Shown here: piece by piece, positions 38,401 to 50,523 of the stretch
Numbering within the stretch: the stretch's first letter is position 1
How the letters are laid out: each line of letters begins with the position of its first letter
Origin: Azadirachta indica
Taxonomy: Eukaryota; Streptophyta; Magnoliopsida; Sapindales; Meliaceae
Direction: 5' to 3'
DNA length: 64,000 nucleotides
NCBI GenBank assembly: GCA_022749755.1
Contig: CM040449.1
Coordinates: 10,326,363 to 10,390,362, forward strand
Translations under genes and position numbers: made by a program
Notes under the pieces: generated by a model
What the model was told of the DNA's origin: nothing
Database searches by the model: none
The model's input: the letters and a program-made list of their open reading frames with translations, nothing else

Positions 38401-40163
38401 ACAAATTTATATATTTACATAATTACAATTATATTACAATATGACTTATTATTTTTATTTAATTTTATTGATATTTATATCATCGATTAGAATTTTTTTA
38501 AAAAAAAATCATATATCAAATAAATAAATAATGTACATATTAATATAATTTATTTTTTTTTTTAATCTATTATTATGTTAATATAATTAAAATTATTATA
38601 CATATAAGTATATTATTTAAAAGGATGTATATGTCAAAATATCAAATTTTATACTTTTTTTGTTTTGTCAAAATAAATAACTTAATACTTATTTTCAAAT
38701 ATTTTAAAATAAAAAATAAAAATATCATTCAAATTCATATTTCAGTTATGTTCATAGTTCGAATAAAGAAAAAAGCTACCTAAGTGTACAATTTTAAAAT
38801 AAATATTTATATATTCAAATACACTATAATATAATTATTTTTTTGAAATACTAATATTATAATTAGAGTTTTATCGAGACCGTCAACAATTTTTCGATCT
38901 CAAGCTCAGTCCGAAAATGTACTGAAGAATTGAGAAAATTTTACTCTCACAGGTATATAGAATTGAATGTCTAATATTAAATTAAGATAGAGAAGTGAGT
39001 ATCACTATTACAATAGAAAAAAAATCATTGAAATACGAATGCAGATTAGGTAGATAGTTATTAAAAATATAATTAAACAAACAATTTAATCACATCAATA
39101 TTTATATATTTATTTATTAAAATGCGTTTAAACTTTGTGTATTCTATTTATTTTAGTCAACATGATAATTATTAATTCTTTAATTTTTTTTTTCAATGCG
39201 ACAATATATCATTTTTCTTAAAAAAATCAGTTTTTAGTAAAATCGTTATATTCATAGATCATACATCAAAATTTTTACATATTTCTTTAAATTTTTTGTT
39301 ATATATTTTATTTTTTTAACATACTATATGCGTTCTATTTTAATTTCCTTATAAAAAGTTAAAAAATATATAACCATAACTTAATTATAAATACAACTAT
39401 AGTGAAAAAAAGTGATCATTTACAAGTCAAATGAAAAACTATAAAAAAAAAGTTTATTAAATTTATAATTAATTTTAGTTGAAACCATGATTATTAAGAG
39501 TTCTATGAAATTAATTAAAGTGAAATGTTATATTAATAATTTATTATAAGGGATATTATTACATTCCTTATCAAGATTTAAGATTGTATCAGTTAAATAG
39601 AAAGATTGAAAATGTATTACTTATTTTCTTTACCATTACATTTAACTATCAATTGACTGTTTACTTCAAGAACAAAAAAATGTAAATATCATAAAATTTT
39701 AAATCTTATAAAGAAAACTCAATATAAGAAATAAATATGAAAAGATAATTTTTCAAAATTTTACAACGACGTGTGTTCCAGAGAGAGAATTACTATTTAA
39801 ATCAAGACTTGTAAAAGAAGAAAACTTATTTCTCAAAACCCATCCAAAAAGAAAAACTTAATTTTCAAGAGAAGTTAAAGAAAAGTTTGAATATTGATTT
39901 TTTTTTTTTAAATCAAGACCCATCAAAAGAAAATTTTATTTTCTAAATAATTGTGGTGAATAGTTTTCAAGTTTTTATTCATTGGAGATTTTGGTTTTTT
40001 AAATCATGTCTAAATTTTAAAATAAATTAAGGATATTAGAGTAAAATTATTATTTGAGTTAATTTGACTAAAAGTTTAGAGGAGATAAGTGATATAATCT
40101 CAAACCTACATAAGAAAATATAATATTAGTTTATTACAAGGATTTATATCTTTATTCGTATTT

Positions 40164-40871
40164 TGGTATATTATCACATTCCTCCCCTATAGTTTAAGAT
40201 TATATTACTTGAATAAAAAATATAAAAAACATATCACTTACCTCCCTCACCATTCCCTCCAATTATTAGTTGATTGTTATGTGTAAAAATAAATACGTAA
40301 AAGATTATCTTTTAAAATTACTTTCTTTTTTCCTTAAAAAAAATCACTTTTTTAATTCTTACATAGTTAGTGACAAAAGAAGTTGAAAAAAATTATTTTT
40401 GCTTAATTTAAAAATCTTATAAATAGATTTTAATGAAACAAACTCTTAATAGAAATAAAAATTGTTATTACCTTTCATGGTTTTGATGTTCTCATTTCTT
40501 TTTTTTTTTGAACATATTGTATTTTTTTGTCAATTTTATTAATATACGTCTCTAAGTGCTTTATGTTGAAAAAAAAAAATTTATACTTTAAATCAATTTT
40601 TTATTTTTTTTATATTTTTTTCTATGGTCATTTTATTTACTTTGTATACTTAAATTAGTTAATACACACAACAAAATAAAGTATTTCAAAATTAAAAATA
40701 AAAAAATAAAAAAATAATGTTTTCATAAAAGGTAATTGAGAGTATTTAAGTAAATTTATTATTTGAAGTTAGCTAACTAACAACTCAAAAGTGGTGAGTG
40801 ATACATTTTCAATACTTTTTATCTAACTGGTATAATTTTAAACTTTAGAAAAGAATATGATAATATCCCTT
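40164..40871. mobile_element. TIR element of about 708 bp; related end at 39548
   Basis: The left end GGTATATTATCACATTCCTC and the reverse complement of the right end AAGGGATATTATCATATTC share about 75 bases of ordered similarity, including AGTTTAAGATTATA / AGTTTAAAATTATA and ACATATCACTTACC / ATGTATCACTCACC. A third related end starts at 39548 (AAGGGATATTATTACATTCC). I could not find a convincing target duplication, and there is no coding capacity. Confidence 0.55.
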
Positions 40872-41485
40872 AATATTTTTAATTACTTATTCTAACATTT
40901 GTCCCATGCGTTCTATTGTTATAACAAATATTTTTTAAAATTGAATAAACCTAAACATTTATTTATAGTATTTGAGATTTAACCAAAAAAAGAGTCAGAG
41001 TTGGACTTTCCGAGATATGGACAAATCCAGGGGTCCCGACTCCCTAGGTTAGAATTGGGGTGCAACTAACAAACCCTCTATCATAAAGTAATTAATTATA
41101 ATTACATTAAAAATAGGGGCAAAAATAAAATTTAAAAAATTTGAGGGGTCATAATTGATAAACAACGTAAATGTTATTGGTCTTTTACCTTCAATTATAA
41201 ACTTTCATTTTAAATAATAATTTGACATCATACTAGACAGTAAGATTTCTCCTTACGATTTTATGTTCTAATATTTTCTACCGATGAAAAATTAAAATAA
41301 TCATTGTTAATAATTAGAAATTACTTAATTACTTCTAGTTTTATGATGAATAATGAAGCATTATATTTATAATTGTTAATTATCCTTTAAGAGGGAGGTC
41401 AATATTTTTGTCCTTCAAATTGAATGCAGGGAGAGGATTTTATCTAAATTAGGTGTGAATTTTTGCAATTAAATCTAATTAAATT

Positions 41486-41640
41486 ATAAATTTTTGATAT
41501 AATTTCGAAGAGTAAAACTCCTAATAAATTTTTGATGTAATATCAAATAGATCTATTCAAGTCATAAATTTTTTATATAGTATCAAAGGACGTGACTCTC
41601 TATAAATTTTTTGATATAATATTAATAGATTATATATATA
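41486..41640. repeat. Four-copy imperfect tandem repeat, ~39-bp unit
   Basis: The string ATAAATTTTTGATATAAT and its variants restart at 41486, 41524, 41564 and 41602 (spacing 38, 40, 38), each followed by a diverged tail. It is 0.6 kb downstream of the PI stop codon. Confidence 0.65.
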
Positions 41641-42262
41641 ATTTGTAATATTAAAAAATATTATATTTATGATTATATATTGTTTTAAAAATAATAAATT
41701 TAATTTTAAAATGTAATGCGTGAAAAATCAAATAGTAGAGTTGATTTCAAACAAATATAAATAATTATAATCAAATTTATCAACTTTGTGGGGAGTTTAA
41801 ATTGTTTTTAATATTTCAACATAATTCAATCAAAATATAAAAACAAAATGTAAGATATTTATGTTTCCATTTTTTTAAAATTTATATCAGCAAATTTTCA
41901 TAAAAGAATTGATAAAAGATAAAAATATGATCATTTTTTTTGCAAATTACATAATTAATGCTTTATGATTTGAATTTACTAAAATATGAAGTTCACATTA
42001 ATGATTTTCAGCTAATTAAATACATAAATAAAAAGACTAAAATTCAAGAAGTCATAAATATTACATAAATAAAACATTAATTAGTCACAAGCACCAACAC
42101 AGTGATATTAATTAGTCATCCTCACAAACCGAGTTCATTGTAAAAGCTTATTTAAAAGCTAGCTAGATATGGTTTAGGAAGTTAATTATAGATATATTTT
42201 AAAAAGCACTTCCATATCACAAGCACTTAAGTACTGCTGGAAGTGCTTCAAGAAAAGTGCTT

Positions 42263-44394
42263 CTAGATCCTTTCTTGAAGGTTTGGCTGAATAGGCTGCA
42301 CTCTGAAAGCAAAAGGCAAATGGGAATTGTAGTCATGATGATGATGATGATCAATCTCTGCTCTCACACTGTTCTCCATAGCCAGCTCCTGTTGTTTAGC
42401 AATCTCTTGTTGCCTCTGCACATAATTATATATTACCACTTAAATAAAACAATCCAAACAAAAAAAAAATTAATAATGAATTAATTAATTAGCTTTAATT
42501 AGTTATTAATTAATTTCCATATCATATATGCCTTTTCCCTTTTGCTTTCATAACCAACATAATCATATCCTTCTTCAATTTGATGTGAGTGGAATCTTGA
42601 ACTCCATTCTTTTTATACCATTCTTTTTAAACCAATTAGCGTCCATTTCTTAATCAAAATATATCAAGTACACATCTTCAAATCTACATTCACACCAAAA
42701 AAATTGCTAGGTTTCTTCAAGGACAGATCAATTCACATTGAGTAAATTTAGAAGGAAGATGAAGAATATTGTACCAGAACAAATTTGAGGTAAGTGTTCT
42801 CCTCCTCCAGCATTTTTCCCTGAGTTTTAATCAATTCAGCAAAAGATTAATTTCAAAGTGAGACAAATAGCAAATTCTTCTCAAATTCAAGGAATTATAA
42901 CAAAGTTTGCATATAAATTAGGAGTATAATTAATTGCTTGTTTTCCATATACATACATTTTTCCTCATTCTCTCCATCTCTTCACTCTGTCGACACAAGA
43001 GAAATTAGAAGTAAAATATGTTATATGAAAGCGAATAAAAATCCTATATATCAAAAGCTCAAATGAAATTGAACGAATAAAATCATGTTATATGTACTAG
43101 CCTGTTTGTCACGAAGGCTAATAAGGCCACTTTCGAGGGCGTCTTCTATAGCCATGAGCTCTTTGTGGTTCAAAGATGTAAGATCCTCCCCCTTAAGGTG
43201 CCTGAAAAATACTTGAAATGATTTTTCAAAGAGATAGGAGTATAAAGAGAGACAACGAAGAAATTAATTAAATTGAAGGATTTTACCTCAGCTTGATTTG
43301 CATGCTATCATTCTCTTTCTTGATTCTCTCAATTTCATTGCTCAGGTTCTGAAAATCATAAGTTTACACTTTGGTTAAAATAAAAACCCTAAGTTTCAAT
43401 TTTTTATCATAACAGTATTTTTAAATATGCAACTTTATGAAGGAAGAGACTCTACTCCTAAGTCCTAACCTACCCACCAAAAAACAAAAACAGAAAACAG
43501 AAACAAAACATGAACAGACAAAAAGCAAAGGGAGAGACAACTTAATAAACAGATCTATGTGTATATATACTGGTTATTCTGTGCAAACAATCAAAAGAAC
43601 CCTAGATATATATATATATAGCTCTATGAATCATTAGATCTGCTCAGTAAAGATACATTTATTGTTGTTATGTGACTAGAAAACAAATTCCGATGTAGTT
43701 ATTTATTTGTTTTTGCTTTTTAGCAAGGAAAAGGAAGGGGAAGAATAAAATTTTTATACTAGATCTGTTCATAGTTGACATTTTTCATAGAGTTTTAGGT
43801 TTATTTTTCCTATGAAACAATAAAATATGCAAGAAAAAGAGAAGGAAATAGGAATGACTACTACTACTACAACAACATAATATCCCATTTGTAGATCTGT
43901 ACAGAGATTTCATAGTTCATGTTACTTAACATGTTTTTGGAAAACACAAAAAACAACTCTTTTTCCATTAGAACAAAATGATGTGTTGTCTGAAGAAACA
44001 AATAAAAAAAAAAAGAGAGAAAATTTTACCTCATGCTTGGGATCCCACAGCCTTTTCCCAGATTGCCTGTGGTATTGCTCCAAGATATCAACCAACCTTC
44101 AAAAATACACAAAAATGAAAAACAGAATTGGAAAATCAACAAAGAAGATAATAAATAGAAATCAAACGAGATTACAGAGATTTGAGAAGGAATAAGAACT
44201 TCATACGAAGTAGAAGGGCTACAGTATTCGTGCATCTTCCCAGAACTAGCAAAGATGATCAGAGAAACTTTTGCATCACAAAGAACAGTAATCTCTTTAG
44301 CTTTCTTTATAATCCCATTTCTTCTCTTTGAATATGTCACCTGTCTGTTGCTTGAATTCTCAATCCTCTTGATCTCAATCTTTCCTCTCCCCAT
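42263..44394 (-). CDS. PI: PISTILLATA/GLOBOSA class-B MADS-box transcription factor
   Basis: Seven exons: 44394-44207, 44096-44030, 43348-43287, 43201-43102, 42986-42957, 42819-42775, 42415-42263 (188, 67, 62, 100, 30, 45, 153 bases), encoding 214 residues, the usual PI length. The MADS domain (1-60) starts [20 protein letters not shown]; then come the I region, a K domain with [20 protein letters not shown] and [15 protein letters not shown], and a C-terminus ending in the diagnostic PI motif [17 protein letters not shown] His5 run precedes it. PI forms an obligate heterodimer with APETALA3/DEFICIENS on CArG boxes and specifies petals and stamens. Intron 4 starts with GC instead of GT (43101-43100). 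This is the intact member of a tandem pair. Confidence 0.95.
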
Positions 44395-44414
44395 AACTTC
44401 TTTTTCTTTCCTCT

Positions 44415-44456
44415 CTTCTTCTTCTTCTTCTTCTTCTTCTTCTTCTTCTTCTTCTT
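44415..44456. repeat. (CTT)14 microsatellite in PI 5' leader
   Basis: Fourteen CTT units on the plus strand, that is (GAA)n in the transcript sense, ending about 20 bases upstream of the PI ATG at 44394. GA-rich leaders are common in plants; the length is likely polymorphic. Confidence 0.9.
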
Positions 44457-44479
44457 TTCTTAATTTCTCCTTCTTCTTC

Positions 44480-44960
44480 TAGCTTGCAAAATAAAGAAGA
44501 TGGGAAAGTAATAGAGGATGGTTTTCTATTTAGGGTTTGAAGACAAGAAACTTTCTCGGTGGGAAGTAAAATTAGGGTTTGTTTACGGGGGTAGTGACAC
44601 TGACAAAGCTAAAGCTATCTGCAAAAATTTTCTGACCATTGATTTATTTAATCGGCTTTGGTAGATTTTGATTCACCCTGTTAACCATTGGTCTTTTTAA
44701 TTATGATTTTCTGTAACTCTTTGCGACTGATTGATTAATCCATGTTATGAGTTTTAGGGCATGGAGGAGTTACGAATATGGAAATTTGGACAAGACTTTA
44801 AGAGTGTGTTAGAATACGAAACGATGAAAGTGTGAACATGTTTGAGACACGTGTCGAGATCTAACAGGTTGAAGCTTGTCATGATGTTGATCTTGTCTAG
44901 GGTTTTTGAGTGATGTTACTAAATATGGTATGATAATCAAATCTTAACCATCAAATCAAA
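44480..44960 (-). promoter_or_regulatory. PI promoter blocks conserved with the tandem copy
   Basis: Blocks shared with the region upstream of the second PI copy: AGGGTTTGTTTACGGG at about 44574 (48745 in the copy), TTTTCTGACCATT (48806), TTAACCATTGGTC, which is an inverted CCAAT box (48841), and TGTCTAGGGTTT about 44896-44907 (about 49697). The duplicated segment therefore includes at least 0.5 kb of upstream DNA. Binding of particular factors is not shown. Confidence 0.55.
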
Positions 44961-44992
44961 ATCAAAGTTAGGGTTTTACTAAATATATAGAA

Positions 44993-45678
44993 GGAGTAAT
45001 AACATTCAGTTCCCCATTTCTTTACAGTTTCACAAATAAAGATATAACCTTTTCGTTTTATCAAATTAATCCCTTCTCCTTAAAAATGATGATTCAAGTT
45101 AACATATTATATTCATATCGTGTTAAACAAAAACATGATATATTTTATACTAAACTAACCTAACCTATTTATTAATTGGTGCCAAGAATTAAATCTCTAA
45201 CCCTCTTAATATATTAAATGGGTTATTTGTTGTGTCTCTTAACATTTTTTTATATATTTTAAAATATTTATAATACTACATACTCAAAACCTTAAAAAAC
45301 TTTATTTTAAATAAAATTGAATACTTTTTAAAATGTTAAAAATATAACTAAATATTTTTAGAAGGTGAAAAGTATAAAATAGATATATTAAATTGTAAAT
45401 GAATTAGTATGACATAATTACTCAAATAGTTAATCATATCATAAATAAATTGATCACTTATCAAAATTGTAAAACTTAACCCAACCTAATTATTAATTGT
45501 TTCATATTAGTATTACTCATTTATTAATCATATTATTTTATGTTAACTTGCATTCGTTAATTTCATGTCATGTTCATGTTGATTCACACTAAAAAATATC
45601 ACCCCTAGTTGATTTGAATGGAAAAATATACATTTATTATGAACATGTGAAATATAGGGACCTTAATGTTATTATCCT
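44993..45678. mobile_element. Probable TIR element between the PI copies
   Basis: The left end GGAGTAATAACATTCAGTTC and the reversed right end AGGATAATAACATTAAGGTC are similar over about 25 bases and share the GRTAATAACAT...TCCC terminus seen at 49323-49536. The flanks show no clear 9-bp duplication. The rest of the spacer (45679-46597) is AT-rich and holds an (AT)n run near 46291-46308, with no gene seen. Confidence 0.45.
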
Positions 45679-46597
45679 GAAAAATGAAATAACCATGCGT
45701 GCAGCTGATAATTAAGAAACGGTCAAAAGAGGAAAAGGGAACACAAGTATTTGTTGTGTGCTTCATTGTCTTAGGAAAAAATATGATTTTCAGAGTCTTG
45801 ATGCTTTCAAAAGAAAATCATCAAATTAAAGGACACCCTAGGATTCAAGCCTACGGGGAGTTCTTCACAATAAAAAATTGATTTGAGGGTAACTTTATTA
45901 CTATGTGAAAAATGACCAATTTGAATTCGAAAATTGTGCATTTCATTTGGAAAGAGAAAAAAAGACTACCGAACATTGAATCAAGATAGTTTTTATGAAG
46001 AAGAGAAAAAGTATGAAATTTAATATATTTATGTATCAAGTCTTCTTTTTCTGTATACAAAAAATTATCCTCCATAGACTACATATGCAAATATTAAAGA
46101 ATCCCATTATCAATTTCAAGGGGTAATGATAGTCAACTACTGTCACTTATATGATAATGATAGATTTTTTATTAATTTACAAAAAATACTAATTTTAGTG
46201 TATGTTGTTATCTACTTTGGTGAGTTTCTAAAGATTTGACTGTTGTTGAACTAAAAGATGCATGGTTACTTTATAAAGACAAAAATAAAATATATATATA
46301 TATATATAGACTTTGTCTTTTTGGGTGAATATTGATGGGACAAATAACAACTTTACATTAAGATAGTTGTTATATGTATAAAAAATAGAAGATCATAGCA
46401 AAGCTTTGTATAGTTAGAAAATTAATTATCTTCCCAAGAAATTAAACAACAAGTTGATAATTAGCTTGAAATACAAAATTTTTACTAGTTAATAAAGATG
46501 CATGCCTAAGCAAAATCACTTCTATCACAAATCCTTGAGATGCCAAAAGTGTTTTTCTTTCAAAAGAAATTAGCTAGGAATAATTAAGTTTCAAATT

Positions 46598-47014
46598 TCA
46601 GATCCTATCTTGGAGATTTGGGTGAATAGGTTAGACACGAAAGGCGATAGGAGGCATATATGAATCACAAACATTCATGCAATGATGATGATGGTGGTGG
46701 TGATGGTGATATCCATTGTCGATCACTCTCACATTATGATTCTCCATAGTCATCTCCTTTTGCCTTTACAAAAATATTAGAAAGTTTGTATCAATTAAAA
46801 CATATATGCAAAGAGCTCTATAAGATTGCATATATATTGCAGGATCCTTATCTCTCATACAATAAAGTTTTCTCTACTTATTGATTCATGATATGCTGAA
46901 GTTTTGCAAACATGAATATGTTAGAAAGTTTGTGCAAAATTGATCTCTAACATGGGATTAATTTCTCTGTATAGGATTTTCATTCAAATTGCACACCAAC
47001 AAGATCAAATTCAT

Positions 47015-47047
<33 letters not shown>

Positions 47048-47118
47048 TTATTAAGGAGGTGAGCATGGTGAGAGAATAATGAAGATGTGTGAATACATTA
47101 CAGAACAAATTTGAGGTA

Positions 47119-47154
<36 letters not shown>

Positions 47155-48594
47155 TATATTAAGGTAAGCATGGTAAGAGAATAAGGAAGATGTGTGAATA
47201 CATACCAAAACAAATTTGTGGTAACTGTTCTCCTCCTCCAACATTTTTCCCTATGAACAATTACCAAAGCAAATGTACCAAAATTATCAAATATCTAGCA
47301 AATTTTCACCATACATTCAACTTAATTTACATTTGCACGTACTTTTACCTTCTAACTGATGTAAAGATATAAGGGCATCATATATACACTCATTTTTTGT
47401 ATATCTTTAAACAAGATTATGCAGCTCTTAAATAATAGTGTATAATGTCAATCTAGAATAATGAAGATGACTACTTCCATTATATACATACATTTTTCCT
47501 CTTACTCTCCACTAACTGGCTCTGTAACAAGGGAAAGAAGAAATTAAATAGTAAAACTAAAGGTTAATTAAACCTGAAAATTAAAGATGCTCCAGTTAAT
47601 CAAGTTATATTATAGATAGACTAGCCTGTTTGTTGCCAATGCCGACAAGGCCATTCTCAAGAGCATCCTCGAAGGTAATGAGCTCTTTGTGATTCAAAGA
47701 TGTGAGATATCTTCCCCCTTAAGATGCCTAAAACACACAAACTTGCAACAATTTTCAGAGACATGGAGGAAAAATAATGCAATCTGAAAGATTTTTTTTG
47801 TAATTACCTGAGTTTGATCTGCATGCTGTCATTCTTCCTCTTGATTCTTTCAATCTCATTGCTCAAGTCCTTCAATTTTTATTTGAAACAAAAAACAAAA
47901 TGTTTAACTTTATATGCAGATATGATTTTTCATATACTTCTATTATCTGCTGGGTTATTTATAGATAGTGTTCTTAGTAAGAACAGAAATCCTAGCTAGA
48001 TAGAGGGAATAAATGCAATATTTGTTAATTTTATATTTGATTTAAAACATCCAAAACTCTAGCTTTTGCAAGGAAAAGGAAGTGAAGAATAACATTTTAT
48101 TACCAGATCTGTTCATAGATGTTACATTTTACATAGTTTTTTGCTTCATTTTCTATCAGAAAAACATATATATTCCATTTCTAGATCTGTTTAGAGAATT
48201 CATTCTTCGTAATTCTTTAGCACATTTTCAGCAAAAGAGAAATCAATTGACCTCATGCTTAGCATCCCACAACTTCTTCCCTGATTGCTTGTGATAACTG
48301 TCCAAAATCTCAACCAAACTAATTCACCCACAAAAGAAAAACACTTTCATCATTTTGAAAATAAAGAAAATAGAAATGTATTATATGAAGATAAGAATTG
48401 AGAAATCCATACTTAGAACTGCAATACTCATGCATTTTCCCAGAACTAGCATGAATCATAAGAGAAACTTTAGCATCATAGAGAACAGCAATCTCCTTTG
48501 CTTTCTTTATCAACCCATTTCTCCTCTTTGAATATGTCACCTTTCTGTTGCTTAAGTTTTCAATCCTCCTTATCTCAATCTTTCCTCTCCCCAT
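46598..48594 (-). pseudogene. Second PISTILLATA copy, frameshifted and C-terminally truncated
   Basis: Exons recognised: 48594-48413, 48318-48252, 47869-47808, 47727-47626, 47521-47492, 47250-47206 and about 46763-46598. Exon 4 has 102 bases instead of the 100 in the intact neighbour. The extra two bases (near 47709) shift the frame, and TGA at 47696-47694 ends the product at 114 residues, inside the K domain. Independently, the PI motif reads FRV followed by TAA (46633-46631), and the exon 7 acceptor does not keep phase. The MADS domain is still open but has unusual changes ([15 protein letters not shown] versus [15 protein letters not shown]). A truncated MADS-only protein is possible, but the several independent lesions favour a decaying pseudogene. 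Only one end of the damage is described here; expression is unknown. Confidence 0.8.
47020..47227. repeat. Duplicated exon-6 fragment separated by (AT)n runs
   Basis: The segments at about 47049-47121 and 47158-47227 are near-copies, both containing AAGATGTGTGAATACAT and AACAAATTTG(A/T)GGTAACT. The second is the true 3' half of PI-copy exon 6; the first is a partial duplicate lying in the next intron. (AT)n runs at about 47027-47046 and 47126-47151 flank the units, suggesting slippage or unequal exchange. Confidence 0.7.
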
Positions 48595-49322
48595 CTTCTT
48601 CTTCTTGTTGCTTGCTTGCAGAAATGAAGGAAGCTAGATGTGATGAAGAGGTAAGTTAATAAAGAAGGTAAAAAAGGAGAAGTTCTTAAATTTCTATCGT
48701 GAGTTTGAGGACGATGGAGCTTTCTTAAAGGCACAGAAAAAAAGGGTTTGTTTATGGGTTGTAGACAAAGCCAAGCCAAGCCAAGCCCAGCCAAGAGTAT
48801 TGCAACTTTTCTGACATTTTAATTGATTTTGTATCAACTTCTTAACCATTGGTCTCAATGATTCTCTCTAATATTAATAATCCATATGAGCTCAGACTAT
48901 TGAAAGCTGGTTTAAGTAACAGAAATAAAGACAAGACAAGATACATTGTAATAACTTGTAGAGTAGTGTTACAGTATATTCAATTGTACCATACAAATTT
49001 CTTTCCAAAGAAATTATTTTAGAATTTTTAAATTTTTTTCTCATAATTATCTTTGTATGGGTTGTGTTTAAAAAATAAAATTAAAAGATATTTTATTATA
49101 ATTTTCAACTTTTTTTATTGTAACTCCTAATTTTTAAGTTATATTTGAAAAACTTTAAAATGTAATGATAAGATTATGCCTTGTTCGATTGTGCATACAT
49201 TGATCTTCTTAATTCTTCCACTGCAAATTGATGCTAATACATAATTATAAAAATTTAAAAATTATAAAAAAAATGAGAATTATAATACAAAAGAATTAGG
49301 CAAATGTAAAATATATCTAAAT

Positions 49323-49536
49323 AGGATAATAACATATTTTGTCCCTAAAATTTTTTAAAAAAAGTTTAGGATATAATTGATTCAACATTTAATAATTAGT
49401 CACTATTCTATTCTTTGTTTTCAAAACTTCCTCTTCATAAAGTGATAGTCATACTATTACTAGGGACTAAAATGTCAAAATTGAGAAAAGCTTTGTTATT
49501 TATATAACGTTTAGGGACGAAAATGTTATTACCCCA
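49323..49536. mobile_element. 214-bp MULE-type MITE in the PI-copy promoter
   Basis: The left end AGGATAATAACATATTTTGT and the reversed right end TGGGGTAATAACATTTTCGT both run into CCCTAAA, giving inverted repeats of about 27 bases. The flanks TATCTAAAT (49314-49322) and CATCTAAGT (49537-49545) match at 7 of 9 positions, a plausible aged 9-bp target duplication. No coding capacity. It splits promoter sequence that is contiguous in the intact PI gene. Confidence 0.65.
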
Positions 49537-50020
49537 CATCTAAGTTTACGTAGCTGGCACGACCTGAGCTCGGAACAAAATCCAGTAAAAATTCACCAGC
49601 AAGGTTGTGTTTTGATTACACGAAACATGACGAAGTCGTGATGATCACGGTACAGGCACTGTCAAGATCGAAGGCCTTGAAGTCTTGTCTCTGCTGTCTA
49701 GGGTTTGAGTGCGATGGACCTAAACCATAAAATCACAAATCAAAGTAGCTAGGGTTTAAGTTTTTTTAAAACGAATAATTAATGCAATCAATTAGGACGG
49801 AAATGTCAAAACGCGTAAAAGAGAACAGAAAATTTTCCCGTGCCAGGTTTGTCGTCTAAGAAAATTGAGAATACGATCATTTTCAGAGTCAAAAGAGCAG
49901 ACTGTCAAGCTCAGGAAACAGGAAACCCTAGCCATGACTGGAACTATTCTATTCTAGTGCTGCGCTATCCCTATTCCTGGTAATCGTACAATTATCATAA
50001 TAAATGTCCAATTTATCACC

Positions 50021-50161
50021 GAAGTAATTTAAATGATATGATTATTTTATTTTTATTTATAATATTTGAAGTAATTTACATGATATGATTATTTTATTTT
50101 TATTTATACTATTTGAAGTAATTTACTTGATATGATTATTTTATTTTTATTTATAATATCT
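50021..50161. repeat. Three-copy minisatellite, 47-bp unit
   Basis: Units start at 50021, 50068 and 50115 with GAAGTAATTT and contain GATATGATTATTTTATTTTT. Copies differ at only a few positions. The period is exactly 47. Confidence 0.9.
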
Positions 50162-50340
50162 AATATAAGTTCTTTTCTGAAATTATTTATTTGACATAGG
50201 ATGCTCGTATAAATGAATAGATAAACTGTATACATAGCAAAAATGAATAAAACCAAAATCCGTTAACCTAAACTAATTTTATTTCCCTTTCAGAAAAAAA
50301 AATAATTTTATTAATTTTTATATAATCCTGTTGAATTAGA

Positions 50341-50523
50341 TAAGACATTTTAAGATGATTCTGCAGCTGAATACAAGTGTTTCTTACAAGGCCCATGGAC
50401 CTGGAGGCCTAAGAAATTTTACAACTGAAGATTGGAATAAGACATTTTAAGATGATTCTACAAGAGAAGTTTTATCAGATAAAGCTGAAGCCCAAGAAAT
50501 ATTACAACAACTGAAGATTGGAA
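50341..50523. repeat. Imperfect tandem duplication, units 97 and 86 bp
   Basis: Copies at 50341-50437 and 50438-50523 both start TAAGACATTTTAAGATGATT and end with CTGAAGATTGGAA, with a diverged middle. The second copy ends 250 bases from the PAP8 stop codon, so the repeat may lie in or just beyond the PAP8 3'UTR. Confidence 0.75.

Larger units (their letters stand above)
35461..42262. other. AT-rich gene-free spacer upstream of SDG8 and downstream of PI
   Basis: About 6.8 kb with no coding region or RNA gene that I can support. The first part (35461-36060) should include the SDG8 promoter. The rest is very AT-rich and contains remnants of TIR elements (ends near 35824, 37882, 39548 and 40164-40871) and a 4-copy minisatellite at 41486-41640. 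Open frames here are short and lack family resemblance. Confidence 0.6.

Noticed and set aside
35461..42262. Possible LTR retrotransposon in the long spacer
   Set aside because: No gag-pol domains, no paired LTRs and no primer-binding site were seen; only short TIR-type repeats are supported.
46598..48594. Second PI copy as a functional gene with shifted exon 4 boundary
   Set aside because: Moving the acceptor or donor by two bases does not give AG or GT at the needed places, and the separate stop in the PI motif would remain.
50021..50161. Evenly spaced repeats resembling a CRISPR array
   Set aside because: The units are contiguous without unique spacers, in plant nuclear DNA; it is a minisatellite.
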